Positions 10,401 through 23,474 of a stretch of 64,000 nt of DNA are shown piece after piece. The position numbers and the translations under genes were made by a program. Every line of letters starts with the position of its first letter. Within the stretch, counting starts at the first letter, position 1. This DNA is from Helianthus annuus (lineage: Eukaryota > Streptophyta > Magnoliopsida > Asterales > Asteraceae). The stretch is taken from NCBI RefSeq assembly GCF_002127325.2, contig NC_035438.2:88908385-88972384 (forward strand), read 5' to 3'. The notes below the pieces were generated by a model. That model had not been told where the DNA came from. It did no database searches and worked only from the letters and a program-made list of their open reading frames with translations.

Positions 10401-12061
10401 AAAAGCGAGATAATGCCTGTGACTTCTCCACCTTTGTTGCCTCGAACGATGAGGGGTTGACCAGAACGGCGAGGTATACGAACCGCTTTCTCTTGACAGA
10501 GGATCTCAGCGCGATGTTTGGATAACCAATCCATACCAATGACGACGTCGAAGCTTCCAAGTTTGACAGGGAAGAGATCGATACTAAACGTGTGGCCAGA
10601 CAATTCTAGGGTGCAGTCGTGGATCATGTGCGTGGCCTCGATGTTCTTACCATTAGCTATCTCGACGACGTGCTTAGAACTTAATAATGCGGGTGAATGC
10701 TTAAGTTTCTTACTAATGCGAAGGGATACATAACTGGCATCGGCACCGGAATCAAATAACACAGAAACATAACGATCATCAAGTAGGAACTTACCCGCCA
10801 CGACGTTGGGATCGTTCCTTGCTTCTCCAGCTCCAATCACGAAAGCTCTTCCCCTAGCATTCCCAGCATTGTTGTTTTGCTCATTGTTCCCAGCTCCCTG
10901 ATTGTTGTTGCGATTCTGATTCAGCTCAGGGCAATCCTTTCGCATGTGCCCTGTTGCCCCGCATTTAAAACATGCTCGATTGTTTCCCTGCTGCTGTTGC
11001 TGTTGAGGTTGTTGCTGATTCTGCCTAGCTGGGAACTGACTCCTACAATCCTTGGCTTCGTGCCCCATCTTGTGGCATCGCTGACACTGACCCTTGTTGC
11101 ATGTCCCATTGTGGTGCCTGTTACACTTGTTGCACTTAGGGTAGCTTCCCCGGTAGCCACCCTGTTGCTGAGTGCCTTTGTTGTTGTCAGTTTTCCTTTG
11201 CTGAGCTGGAGCTTGGGTAGGGTTAGCATCTTTGCCCTGATTTCCATCCCACTTTCGTTTACCATCACTAGAAGTTCCTTCCGCAGTACTGATCCTTTTG
11301 GGCAACCTGCCCTCCTCCACAGCCTGGTTGGTGAGTTTGTGGGCAAGACGAACCACAGGCTGTATGGCAGTGAGGTTGGCCGAGGTTACGTGGCTCCTGA
11401 TCTCTGGGACTAAGCCCTTGATGTACAATTCGATCCTTCGGTACATGGGTCGGGACAAGTTTGGACAAAGAGCAGCGTAGTCGTTGGACAGCTTGGTGTA
11501 GGTCTCAATCTCAGACCCAACCATCTTGAGCTCATAGTACTCGTCCTCGAGTTTGTGGATGTCATCCCTGTGACAGTACTCTTCCTTGATCATATCCTTG
11601 AAATCTTCCCATGCAGTAGCATTTGCAGTCTCCAACCCAAGCATTTGAATTTGTGCCTTCCACCATGAAAGTGCGCTTCCCTCAAGAGTACCAGTAGCAA
11701 ACTTCACCCAATTAGCAGGGGGACACTCGCAGACAGCGAAGACAGCTTCGACCTTCTCGATCCAGTGTAGAAGACCTATGGCACCCTCAGTGCCACTGAA
11801 TGGAAGAGGCTTGCAGTCCATGAAGGTCTTGAAGGTACAAGCACGTGGTTGCACAGGTGCAGGCTGACCTGTTGTGAGGAGTGAAGCGAAATAGGTTTAG
11901 AGGCGAAAAGACGATGTGGCGGTAGGATCTAAACATCCTAAAACAACGAGTTTACCTATAGGATGAGCTGCGAAAGCTGCAGCCACAGTGTTGAGCAGGT
12001 TAGTGAACTGAGCCTGAGTCATGTTGACGTTTCCCCGTCCGCGTCCACTCATTGTCTTCAT
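7439..12061 (-). CDS. gag-pol: Gag-Pol polyprotein of element B, two exons
   Basis: Encodes capsid and replication enzymes. Numbering the main open frame from 11854: capsid region 1-230; CCHC zinc knuckles at about 241-308 (for example [14 protein letters not shown] and [14 protein letters not shown]); aspartic protease FDSGAD (Asp368); reverse transcriptase with FIDD at 702-705; RNase H Asp851, Glu888, Asp913, Asp956; integrase zinc region His1039/His1046/Cys1076/Cys1079 and catalytic Asp1109, Asp1170, Glu1206; a GPF motif near 1344; and a C-terminal chromodomain-like segment (about 1403-1450), which places it in the Tekay/Del chromoviruses. All key residues are present and no internal stop is seen. 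The codon at 11854 is GTG, so it is not the real start. I propose a first exon with [10 protein letters not shown] from 12061, joined across an intron in frame. An alternative start is the conserved ATG at 11821 (MDCKPLP). Confidence 0.93.
11869..11956 (-). other. Predicted 88-bp intron near the gag start of element B
   Basis: Donor GTAAACTCGT and acceptor TCCTCACAACAG, read on the minus strand. Removing it joins a short exon (about 11957-12061, starting MKTMSGRG and ending in an Ala-rich stretch) to the main gag-pol frame through a split glycine codon. Element E has an intron at the same place, sharing the internal TAGATCCTA motif and the split glycine. Exon 1 coordinates may be off by one base. 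Unspliced RNA would not give the full N-terminus. Confidence 0.75.
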
Positions 12062-12329
12062 AACCAGAAAACATAGTATGAGTGTGATGTCGTTACATAG
12101 CGAGAATGAGATAGAAGAGAGGAGGCGTATCTATCTAATCAGGCAAACTAGTACGTATAGTAAAACAGAAAGCATAAGACAATTAAGTAAGTAACTATAG
12201 GTCCGAGCTATGAGGTCAGATAAGTCGAGCCATGTACTTGGGGTGTAGTGTCGTCACGAGTCACGGGTTATAGTCTGGTTTTTCTCAAAAAGATTTTTCC
12301 CTTTTTAAAACCAAGTTCACTATAACCAA
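12062..12329 (-). other. 5' leader of element B
   Basis: Non-coding stretch between the primer binding site and the gag start codon. I see no repeats or ORF in it. Confidence 0.75.
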
Positions 12330-12343
12330 TGGCTCTGATACCA
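12330..12343 (-). promoter_or_regulatory. Primer binding site of element B
   Basis: On the minus strand it reads TGGTATCAGAGCC, complementary to initiator Met tRNA, three bases inside the 5' LTR. Confidence 0.93.
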
Positions 12344-12346
12344 ATC

Positions 12347-14756
12347 TGTCACACCCCCAAAATCCACCCGCGGATAACACCCGCTTCGAGGGAGTGACTG
12401 ACCAGGATCCAGCCACCAATTATACTTGACTAATTAAATTGATAACGAAAAGTAATACTTACTAACCATAAGATTAGCAAATATCAAGTTCAGAGTTTAA
12501 AGTTTCAGGTTTAAACAGTAATAAGTAGCGGAAGCATGAATAAACAGTTTTAAACAATGTTCATAAGGTAAGCATGATAAATGCCCAACACACGGGCAGA
12601 CGACCACTACACATCCCAAGCAGCTGCTCCAGTCACTGGCCACCTGCAAAGCATGCAGTAAGGGGTCAACAATAATGCTGAGTGAGTTCACTAGTTGTCC
12701 AGTTTTAATTACCAAAAACTTGTTTCACCAGTTAATTTATCCGTTTATACATGCCATGGGGAGCTACCCCAAAAGTTAGCGACTAAACTGTTTTTCCAAT
12801 ACCGAACACTAGGTAACCGTTTGCGTTTCCGCAGGATGCCCCGATGTCAATGTTCTATCATCATTGACGGATGCCTGAGTACATTAGTTCACGACCGATC
12901 CCATACCATGGCACGGTGTGAGGCTGGTAAGACCTAAATAGCGCTATCAACTAATAACCCGTTCGCCTGGCCCCGGCGACTAATCGGTATTATGTAGTAG
13001 GGACTTGAGTGATAGAGTTGCGTTTAGTGCCGTTGGTTGCATTCCGTATAAACAGTAATTAACTAAAAAGGTTTCCCAAAACAAGGGAAGATAAAGTAAG
13101 TTTGTTCCCAGTAACTAGGGAAGGAATGTAGACGGTATCCCCTTTACAAGGGGATAGGGTTGTTTTAGTCTCGTGTCCCAAACCACCGGGACGCATGCTT
13201 TTAAGTTGTGAACTCACCTTGGGTTGCTCGGTATGATACGTTACTTGGTTAAGTATGTTGGTCACCACGTCCTAGCATGGTTACCATATATGGGTCAAGT
13301 CGGGTACAAGTAAACACACAGCGAACACGTATGGCAATACATAGCAAACACGTATAACATGCAATACACAAACAGTTGGGGTATTGGGCCTAAACAGTAA
13401 CAGATACATAAGCAGTCCAGTTAACAGATAATCCAACAAGCTCTTTGGCCCAATAACAGCCCAGTCGAGACAAAGGTGACTCGCAACCAAGGTTGCGACT
13501 CGCAACCGATGTCTCGGTTCGTCACGTTTTGATTATGAGTCGCAACTAGAGATTACGACTCGCAACCAGCAGTTCCGACTCGCAACCGGACTCGATACGC
13601 GTTGATTACGACTCGCAACCGGGAGGTCTCGACAAGTCCTGCTGTGGTCTCGAGTAGCAACCAAAGGTTGCTACTCGCAACCGATGATTACGTGCACATG
13701 AAGGCCTTCTAGAACCTGTCACCTTGTACGAACCAATAGAAATGCATTTTCATGAAACAAATATGTACTATCCATTAATATTGCATAAACATGTTTTCTT
13801 GTCTGTTTACAAGACAAAATGGATCAAAATCAGCATATTTGAACTATTTTTATGATCATCAAACATGTTCTTCATATTCAGCCAACATTCATATATCCGA
13901 AACATGTAATTTTACAACAACTATTATGAGTTTTTAACCAATAATCATAACCAACCGGATAACATACAATTCATGAACACACAACCCAAAATCATGCATA
14001 AACCCTCTATATATATCTCGGACGATATTAAGGCACCCAAACAAGATTCATCATCCAAACATTTATGCCTAAAACCTCCTAACCAAATCCTTACTACAAC
14101 CGAAGCAAACCTTTGACACAAAACCGGATCATTTACATTAAGACATAAAGAAAACCATTTCAAGCAATCTCTTAGATCATCAAACAAGCATTTTATAGTA
14201 ACAAACATAAACAATCAAGCACTATCAAGCATTCAAGAGTTATTCAAAATCAACAAAGCCACAAAACTAACCGGTTGATGAAGGGTATGAAGGGTGGTCT
14301 TCCTAGTGCGATGTTGAGTTTGATCCGAGGGCTTGATGTCTCCGATTTGGTTCCGAGTAGGAATAGGATGATGGTGAGTGTTGGTGTTTGTAGGGTTTAG
14401 TGAGAGAGATGAGAGGAGAGTGTGAGAGTGTAGTGAGATTTGTAAAAATGGTTAAGGGAGGGGTGGGTTGGCTTATATAATGTACCGAGTTGGGCTAGGG
14501 GGGTTTCCGGGTTGGGTTCTCGGTCACAAGGCCCTAACCGGCCCAACTGCTATTGTTCACTCGAGACCGGGCATGATCTCGAGTCGGGTTTCGGCTCCTA
14601 TATATATATAACACACATATATATAAATATATCTATACGTACATGTATGCACACAACACGCAATAACGAGCAATTCAATTCATAATTTTTCACTTAATAG
14701 TTTACGTACACACATGTTACATCGAAAGGTTGTCCGGGAAAATCCGAAGTGTCACA
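12347..14756 (-). repeat. 5' LTR of element B
   Basis: 2410 bp, partner of 4927-7336. The right flank TTATA (14757-14761) repeats the left flank of the whole element. TATA candidates are CCATATATGG (13284-13293) and TTATATAA (14473-14480). Confidence 0.95.
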
Positions 14757-14796
14757 TTATACTATGACCTGACCGATATGGAACATCCTCAAGGAA

Positions 14797-17700
14797 ATGC
14801 CTCCTCGACGTGACGCACGCATGCCGACTAACCAGGCAGAACTGCAAGGAATCATCGCTGCCGCTATTGCGCAGTATGCTGTTTCTCAAGGAGAAACAAG
14901 CGGCAACATTCCGAACAGCAACAACAACCCTCCCAACGGTTGTACCTACAAGCAATTCCTGGATTGTAAACCCTTGAACTACGACGGCACTGGGGGTGCT
15001 GTTGCTTTCGTTAGGTGGACAGAGAAGACGGATTCTATCATAAGGATGAGCAAGTGTGCTCTCGAGCACCAAGTTACGTACATCTCAGGGCTCTTTCTTG
15101 ACGGTGCCCTATCTTGGTGGAACCTTCAAGTACAGACCCTGGGGGAAGCAGCGGCGTATGCTATGACATGGACTGAGCTGAAGGAGCTCATGAGGAAGAA
15201 ATACTGTTCTCGGGCCGAGATACAGAAACTGGAGACTGAGTTCTGGCACCTCAAAATGGACGGCCCAAAGATTGCTGAATATGTGCAAAGGTTTCACGAC
15301 TTGTCACGCGTTGTACCATATATGGTTGAGCCTGAGTTTAAACGCATTGAGCGTTTCATCTGGGGATTGGCACCCCAAATCATGAGCATGGTAACGACGT
15401 CCAAACCCCCAACGATTACCGAAGCCATTGATCTCAGTGTGGCACTTACAGAGGAAGCCATCAGATTGGACAAATTTTCAATCTCTGAACCGAAAAAGAA
15501 GGAAACACATGTTGAATCATCGCCAAGTGAGAACAAGAGGAAGTTCTCAAATTTCAAAAAGGGCACCAGCAGTGTTAGCAAGAGGGAAGAAGGAAGTGCA
15601 CCAGCCAGGGCCGGAACTGGTACCGAAAACAGAGGAAGAGGATACATGGGCACTCTGCCCAAGTGTGGTACATGTCAGTTCCATCATCCCGGCCCGTGCC
15701 GACTCAGAAAGTGTGAATCTTGCGGAAAGACAGGCCATTCGAAGGAAACATGTTGGGTTGGATCAGGCCAAGGTGGCCAAAGGGGTTACAATAACAACAA
15801 CCGCGGTAATGGAAACAGGCCGCAAGGAAATAATGGGGGAAACGGAAATCGCGGGAATGCCCCGAATCAAGCTGGTAACCGGGGAACCAACGGAAATCGA
15901 AACGGGAATGGCAATGGCAATGGCCGAGGGCCAGGATGCTTCAACTGCGGGGACGTTGGGCACTTCAAGAGGGAATGCCCAAAGTTAAATCAAGCTCAAG
16001 GCCGAGTTTTTAACATTGGTGCGAGGGAAGCACGCCAGGATCCGAACGTTGTCACTGGTACGTTCCCTATAAATCAACGCTATGCATCTGTGCTTTTTGA
16101 TACTGGTGCCGATTATAGTTTCGTATCGTTAGACTTTAAGAACATGCTTGGGTTAACTGCTAGTAAGTTAGACGTTCCGTACTCTATTGAATTGGCGAAT
16201 GGGAAACTAGTAGAAACGGGTGAAGTTATTAGGGGATGCATGATAGAACTCGGAGGACACGAATTTACGCTAGACCTACTGCCAGTCGAGTTGGGAAGCT
16301 TCGACGTGGTAATAGGGATGGATTGGCTGTCTAGCAACAAAGCCAAAGTGGTTTGTCACGAGAAGACCATACGCATCCCAATGGCCGATGGAGAGACGAT
16401 TGTAGTTCACGGAGAGAAGCGCGATACGCCACTGAGGATTATTAACTGCTTGAAAGCTAGGAAGTGTTTGAAGAAAGGATGTGTTGCCTTCTTGGCACAT
16501 ATCGTTGATAAGGAGGCCGCTGAACCAAAGATCGAAGACATTCCTGTCGTAAGGGAATATCCCGAAGTCTTTCCAGAAGACTTGCCAGGATTGCCGCCTC
16601 CACGACAAGTCGAGTTCCACATTGACTTAGTTCCAGGCGCCACGCCTGTGGCTAAGGCACCCTATCGACTTGCACCTTCAGAGATGCAAGAACTGTCAAC
16701 GCAACTCCAAGAGCTGTTAGATAAAGGATTCATCAGACCAAGCTTCTCACCTTGGGGAGCTCCAGTTTTGTTCGTTAAGAAGAAGGATGGAAGTTTTCGC
16801 ATGTGTATAGACTATCGCGAGCTTAACAAGTTGACTGTCAAGAACAGATATCCTTTGCCAAGGATCGATGACCTGTTCGATCAACTACAAGGTTCGAGTT
16901 TTTACTCAAAGATCGATCTAAGATCAGGTTATCACCAGTTGAGAATACAAGAGGAAAGTATTCCCAAAACTGCTTTTAGAACTCGATTTGGACATTACGA
17001 GTTTCTGGTTATGACGTTTGGGTTGACAAACGCTCCAGCAGTTTTCATGGACTTGATGAACAGAGTCTGCAAGCCGTACCTCGACAAGTTCGTAATCGTA
17101 TTTATTGATGATATTTTGATCTACTCGAAGACGAAGGAGGAGCACGAGCAACACTTGCGAGCTATTCTAGAGCTGCTTAAGAAGGAGAAGTTGTACGCTA
17201 AGTTCTCGAAATGTGAGTTTTGGTTACGCGAAGTCCAGTTTCTTGGACATGTGGTTAATGGAAGTGGAATCCATGTGGATCCCACAAAGATCGAGGCAAT
17301 CAAGAATTGGGAGTCACCGAAAACGCCAACCGAGATTCGACAATTCTTAGGTTTGGCTGGGTATTATCGTAGATTCATTGAAGATTTTTCTAAAATCGCT
17401 CAACCTCTCACCGCACTTACACAGAAGGACAAGAAGTTTGATTGGAGCGATAAACAGGAAGAAGCGTTTCAATTGTTGAAGAACAAGCTTTGCGACGCAC
17501 CGATTTTAGCTCTACCCGAAGGCACGGACGACTTCGTGGTATATTGTGACGCCTCGCGTCAGGGTTTAGGCTGCGTGTTGATGCAGCGACAGAAGGTTAT
17601 AGCTTATGCTTCGCGCCAGCTGAAAGTTCACGAGAAGAACTACACCACGCATGACTTATAGTTAGGCGCCGTAGTGTTCGCATTGAAGATCTGGCGACAC

Positions 17701-19389
17701 TACTTGTATGGAACAAGATGTACAATCTTCACTGATCATAAGAGTCTACAGCACATCTTCGATCAAAAGGAGCTTAATATGAGACAGAGACGCTGGGTTG
17801 AACTGTTGAACGACTACGACTGCGAAATCAAGTATCACCCAGGAAAGGCGAATGTAGTTGCTGACGCCTTGAGTCGAAAAGAAAGGATTAAGCCCATAAG
17901 GGTTAGGGCTTTAGAAATGATTGTCCAGACAGACCTCTCGTTGCGCATTCGTGTCGCGCAGAGAGAAGCTTTGAAAGAAAGCAATATTGAGGAGGAGTAT
18001 CTCCATGGAATGGAGAAACAGTTAATGCCAAACAAGGAAGGAACCTTGCGTTTCATGAATCGAATTTGGGTTCCTCTGTTTGGAGGATTGAGAAAGGTTA
18101 TATTCGATGAGGCTCACAAGTCACGGTACTCAATTCATCCAGGAGCAGATAAAATGTACCAAGATCTTAAGGATTTCTATTGGTGGCCTAGGATGAAAGG
18201 CGATGTTGGAGTATATGTTGGCAGATGTTTACCGTGCGCCAAGGTTAAAGCCGAGTACCAGAAGCCTTCAGGTCTCCTGCAACAACCTGTAATACCCCAA
18301 TGGAAATGGGAACAGATTTCCATGGATTTCATAACGAAATTGCCAAGGACGCCCAAGGGCGACGATTCAATTTGGGTAATTGTAGATCGACTGACAAAAT
18401 CTGCGCACTTCTTGCCGATCAGGGAAAAGGACAACACAAGTAAACTTGCTGAAATATACATGAGGGAGATTGTTGCACGTCATGGAGTGCCTCTCTCGAT
18501 TATCTCCGATAGAGATGGACGCTTCATATCAAGGATTTGGCAGTCCTTCCAAGAAGCTTTTGGTTCCCAATTGAATCTGGGTACAGCATTTCACCTACAA
18601 ACGGACGGCCAGAGTGAACGAACGATTCAAACATTGGAAGATATGCTGAGAGCATGTGTAATGGACCTGGGTGGTAGCTGGGACAAACACTTACCCTTGG
18701 TCGAATTTTCATACAACAATAGCTACCACACCAGCATTGGAGCAGCACCGTTTGAAGCTCTTTATGGGCGCAAGTGTCGATCACCGCTATGCTGGGCTGA
18801 TGCGGGTGATAGACAGCTGGTTGGCCCCGAAATGGTTCAGGAAACAACCGACAAGATCTTTCAGATTCGAAAACGCATCTAGGCAGCTCGCGACAGACAA
18901 AGAGCCTATGTGGATCCAAAGAGGAAGCCCCTGGAATTCCAAGTTGGGGATATGGTTTTGTTAAAAGTTTCACCCTGGAAGGGTGTGGCACGCTTTGGAA
19001 AGCGTGGGAAGTTGAATCCGCGTTACATTGGTCCTTTTAGAATCCTGCAAAGGATTGGGCTTGTAGCCTACAAGTTGGACCTACCTGCTGAACTCAATGG
19101 TGTTCACGATACATTCCATGTATCAAATTTGAAGAAGAGTCCGACTCAAGAGACAATTGTCATTCCTGCTGACGAGGTTCATATTGACGACACACTCCAC
19201 TTTATGGAGGAACCGGTTGAAGTTACGGATTGGAAGATTAATAAGACACGTCGGAGCAGTGTCAAGCTAGTCAAAGTTCGATGGAATGCACGACACGGCC
19301 CAGAATTCACGTGGGAGCGTGAGGATCGTATGAAGGCCAAGTACCCACATTTATTCCCCAAGACCCCTGCAACTAGGAGTAGGACATAA
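14797..19389 (+). pseudogene. gag-pol: Gag-Pol polyprotein of element A, two premature stops
   Basis: A single frame of 1530 codons plus the terminal stop runs from the ATG at 14797 to TAA at 19387-19389. It has the Tekay order: capsid; zinc knuckles at codons about 290-319 and 381-394; protease FDTGAD (Asp435); reverse transcriptase FIDD (769-772); RNase H; integrase (SMDF, ISDRD, QSER all present); and a chromodomain-like end with [10 protein letters not shown]. Two TAG codons break it. Codon 955 (17659-17661) replaces the glutamate that is a catalytic RNase H residue in the B and E copies (DLELG). Codon 1362 (18880-18882) lies between the integrase core and the GPF/chromodomain part. Each is explained by one base change from GAG and CAG. 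The N-terminal region has no intron, unlike B and E. Confidence 0.94.
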
Positions 19390-19424
19390 AATTTCGGGAC
19401 GAAATTTTCTTAACAGGGGGAGAA
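19389..19424 (+). promoter_or_regulatory. Conserved AATTTCGGGACGAAATT palindrome and polypurine tract of element A
   Basis: Right after the gag-pol stop comes the palindrome AAATTTCGGGACGAAATTT, then AACAGGGGGAGAA (19412-19424), the polypurine tract directly before the 3' LTR. The same palindrome-then-tract order is seen at 7355-7373, 7447-7465, 38686-38702, 38784-38800 and about 60739-60757 (CTC instead of CCC). Confidence 0.85.
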
Positions 19425-22400
19425 TGTGACAACCCGCAAAATTTCAGGTACTGTACAAATTAATTAACCCTAATTATGTGCTTAATGACTGTGCTTGACT
19501 ACATCTGACACTTTAAACTACTTACTGATTTATGTTATATACATACATGTGCATTCTTTACATACAGTCACTCCAATTATTTCATACAGACTCTTAGTGA
19601 CAAACCGGATGCACAAAGCACAGTTAGCACCGTAAGCGGATAACTCAGACACATGCTGACAATGCCAGCACTTAGACAGATACTACTTTTAGGCCAGTAT
19701 GGGCCAGGAATAAAACACTACACCAGTATGGAGTGTAGGGAGGTGAGGACCATAAGACTATGTCACTAGGTGATAGTTTGAGCGCCGGAAAGTGCCTAAA
19801 ACGCAATTTAATTACAGAATTCCGCATTTTTAGTAACAATTCAGCTTTTAACACACTCGTATTATACAGAGTATTGACTAAATGGTCCTGGACACTTTCT
19901 TAAGTGTTGGAATTAATTTCGTTACAAAAAGATGCACAAAAGACGCTTTACGGGACAATTAAACGCTTTAACGGAACGATGCGAAACCGAACAACCAGAC
20001 ATTACCCGAGACATGAAAATATTGTTAGAAATATTATTTTATTATTTTAAATTAATCATGGTCACAAAAACCCCCATGCACCATGCAAACATGACATACA
20101 CCCACTATACTTGTAAATACCCTTAACCCTTTTAGTAATTACCTACTAATTAACAAAAATCTTACACTTTACCCCCCCCCCCCTAACCGAATTCAGCCCC
20201 ATCATTACAAATATATTTTGTTTTGATTTTGTAAACATCTCCTAATTTGTGGATTGGCCAAGAGATTCCAATCATAACCTAGATTAGGGTGGCTCTTTGA
20301 TTTCCAAGAAATTTATCATCATTCCTCAAGACCACTTCTCTCTCCCTCCTCCCTCTAAAAATCGGCCCACATACCCCTCCCCCTCTCACCACAACTGAAT
20401 TTCATCATCATCTTCCTTCACAACTTCATCTCTTTCACTAACAAACCCTATTCCAAGCTCCAAGATCCTCCATAGAAGCAAGAAGTTGAAGTGCTCTCAA
20501 GAAGCTTTGTTCAAGGCTTTTCTCACCATCATTTCTTTTCATCTCATCCTAAGATTACAACCCTAGCCTTGTGCTAGTAGTAAGTCCATTCATACTCTTG
20601 TCTCACTTCGATTCTTGTTCGATTGTTGATTGTTCTTCACACACAAAAACTCAAACAGCTTGCTGAGTTGGATTTCCAGCCAAATTCAACAGGCTGTAAC
20701 GGGGTCATTTTAAGTCGAAAAACGGATTTTCAAAAGCCTAAAATGAATGTTTTGGAATAACTAAACAAATGGCACTGGAATCATAATTTTTCGAGACCGT
20801 TTACTATTTTTAAAAGGTTATTTTTGGACAGCAGCTCAAGCTGCATTTTTACTGCAGAAAAAGTGGGTTACTTTCGGAGTCATAACCTTAAACCTGAATA
20901 AAATCAACTCATGAAATTTTTACAGTAGATAGACACCATTGTCAGGACGACCCTCCAACTGGAATTTCGTCAAACGGACTTACGGTTGATTTTTAGCGAA
21001 TATTTCCGTAAACTGTGATCAGAAGGTAACAAATTTGATTGCAGTCAAGAAAATGATTTTTTATAAAATATGGGTAACGAATTGGACTTTGATATTTTTA
21101 CACAATAAACTTTGGAACATATGTCATATTCTGTAAACATTTGGTGATTTTTAGAAAAGGGTAACTATTTTATAAAAATCCTCGAAAACAGCCCTGTTTC
21201 GAGTAATAAAGCTGAAATGAAGTATGTAAAGTTTTGTATGTCTATATGTTGGTTTGATTATTGTAAATGAACTATTGATTTTATATAAAAGAAAATGATA
21301 TGCTATTAAAGCATGGACACCTCTATTTACAGAGGAGACTCTGCCGAAATTTTCCGAGAATCCGAACACTTAGTAAAATATTCGAGAAAATAGATACGAA
21401 ATAGTTGTCTAACTATTTTTCTACGAACGCTATTTAAGTTAAAATAATTATTATTATTTTAACGAAATAATACCAAAGTAACATAAATCAAAACACTAAA
21501 CTCTAAGCCAAGGCACGGCCCGTTCGTCTAATAGACATTAGTACGTTGTAGGTTGTCGTGTAGCGGAAAGAGTTTAAGTCCGACTCAAGACGCACTAAGG
21601 TGAGTTCATGACCCCCTATTCCTTTACTGTTTTCAGTTTTATACTTCGGGGGTGGAATACATGTTTACAAATTATTTCAGACTTTTATATACATGGTATG
21701 GATAGCTTAGGGAGGGTTTTACACTACTAGATCATGTGAAGGGTGGGCACAACACTTGAGGCCATTAATCCTTGTTATAGGACCAAGGGACACAAGAGTG
21801 ATAGATCTATTTGGGTGTAGCGAGCCCACACCCGTGAGGCCGGGGCGGCCCATAGTGGTGACTGTGTCTTCCAGCCGGAAGCCCGGTAACAAATATGCTA
21901 GGTTTGAGTTTCCCTGCACCTTTTCACACATACCAGTGGCTTTGCAAACCATTGGTGATCTCTATTTCCTTATTGCTACATACCAGGGACTAAATTTACT
22001 TACAGACATACTAAACGGTTTTATATACTCAGACTTACTCATGAACTCGCTCAACTTTTTGTTGACTTTTTAAAACTACATGTATTTCAGGGAATTAAGT
22101 TGGATCTGGCAAGTGATGCATGATTAGCTGCGTACTAAATAAGGATGTCATCCGGAGTCGTAGGTTTGGGAAGTGTAACTCTTTCCTGGACGAGTTGCAT
22201 GTCTCAAGTCCTTGTGTCGTTGGTAGCTTTTCGTCGAGTCTTATGAACTCTTTTAAACAAGTCATGTTTTGTAAACATATCGTGTGGTTGATGTTTTTGT
22301 TTCAAGACAATATGTTATGTATTTTTAATCATTTTAATGGATGAACATCAAATATTTTATCATATAGCATGTTGTGATTGTTGCTATGGTATTGAGAAGT

Positions 22401-22444
22401 CACACCAACTAAACCCACGCTTCCGCAAAAGCCAGGGTGTGACA
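19425..22444 (+). repeat. 3' LTR of element A
   Basis: 3020 bp from TGTGACAACC to GGGTGTGACA. Contains the copy of 1-2500 plus the 521 bp missing there. The flank after it (GATAG...) belongs to element C, whose gag remnant it interrupts. Confidence 0.95.
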
Positions 22445-22856
22445 GATAGAAAGATCCTATATGGATTTTGGAGTTTGTGTAACGAGAGGTGTTCCGACAC
22501 CCTGCACTAGGCGTGCTTACGTTGACACACAAGGTAGAAAGTTCATGAGGTTGAGGCGCTAGATATGCCAAGGCGACATATGAAGCAGAAATTGAAGGTT
22601 AAGCAGCAGCAAGATTGTAACAGCTTTGCTTTGGATTGCAAAGCGGCACATGTAAACCAAATGTCCCCATCGTCCACTGTGGGTACACTTAAAACAGGGT
22701 ATTTGATTCGGATGATGACGGTGGCATTGATTGCACCAAGGAGCAGTTCCCTTTTACAGCTTCATCCCTGAGGTGAGTCATGGTGGTAGCTAAATCAACG
22801 GTCCTCTTGAGTACGACGCCTATTCGCTGGGTAATTGCAGCACCAGGTTTAGACAT
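22445..22856 (-). pseudogene. Gag remnant of element C
   Basis: ATG at 22856 starts MSKPGAAITQ and runs to about 22689 (SSSESNTLF). A second frame, homologous to the zinc-knuckle part of the I copy, follows to the junction with A at 22445. Compared with Tekay gag, most of the capsid is missing between these parts. In element I the equivalent zinc segment reads CNRHHP...CFKC. Not functional. Confidence 0.6.
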
Positions 22857-23474
22857 TTGAGTATTGTTGCGATGAAGAGGCATCTTGAAGACAATGGAAG
22901 GCATAGGAGGAAACAAGCAAAAGATAGTCAAAAGAGAATGACAACGCATGAAGATTGTGACCGTTTGTTTGTTACCAAAGGCAAACAAATGAGATGGTGA
23001 CTAATCAAAGTAAGCGGGTCAATATAATGTATCGCGAAGACATGCTCGCCTATAAGTGGACACTGACCCCAAGAGTTCCCAGGTAAGAGTGACTGGTCCG
23101 ATACTGCGGATTTGTACGAACACTCTAGCCTTAGACAGAAGACCCAGGGTACAGGCACCCACTCTTCCAGTTTGCACGTGTTCACATTATTTAGACCCAA
23201 ACTTTGACGAGATTTTGAAAACTTTAAGGGTTCGAAACCTTATAACAAAGGGTTCAAAACCTAGTAATCAATCATCCTAGAACAGATGATTAGTTTTCAA
23301 AGCAGATCAAATTTATGTTCTTGTTGTGGTTGTCACCTAAGGATAAGTGACGGTATTGTTTTATGACTAAACGCAAGTAAACTCGCGTTAGGGTCCTAGG
23401 AAGATTATAGTCTAGGTCAAAGCATTACTAATAACCTAATTCTCTATAACCATTGGCTCTGATACCAACTTTTC
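22857..23474 (-). other. Leader and primer binding site of element C
   Basis: Non-coding, closely similar to 62328-62926 of element I. The minus strand reads TGGTATCAGAGCC at about 23454-23466, the initiator Met tRNA complement, 8 bases inside the LTR. ORFs predicted here on either strand are not conserved as proteins. Confidence 0.75.

Larger units (their letters stand above)
4927..14756 (-). mobile_element. Element B: complete Tekay-type Ty3/gypsy retrotransposon, 9.83 kb, inserted in A
   Basis: Two 2410-bp LTRs (4927-7336 and 12347-14756) with about five base differences by eye flank a 5-kb internal region with primer binding site, intron-containing gag-pol and polypurine tract, all on the minus strand. 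A 5-bp target duplication TTATA is present at 4922-4926 and 14757-14761, which fixes the ends. The near-identity of the LTRs and an uninterrupted 1471-codon main exon suggest a very recent, possibly still competent insertion. It disrupts A between its accessory ORF and gag. Confidence 0.97.
1..22444 (+). mobile_element. Element A: Ty3/gypsy Tekay-type (chromovirus) LTR retrotransposon, interrupted by element B
   Basis: The sequence from position 1 to 2500 recurs almost unchanged at 19946-22444, so these are the two LTRs of one element; the first about 521 bp of the 5' LTR lie left of the window. Between them, in order, are a primer binding site (2504), a hairpin-rich leader, an accessory ORF, gag-pol and a purine tract directly before the 3' LTR. 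Element B occupies 4927-14756 and splits the spacer between the accessory ORF and gag. By eye the LTRs differ at about 10 bases plus several small indels in 2.5 kb, so A is fairly young but older than B. Gag-pol has two premature stops, so A is not autonomous now. A is itself inserted in element C, since gag remnants of C begin at 22445. Confidence 0.93.
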
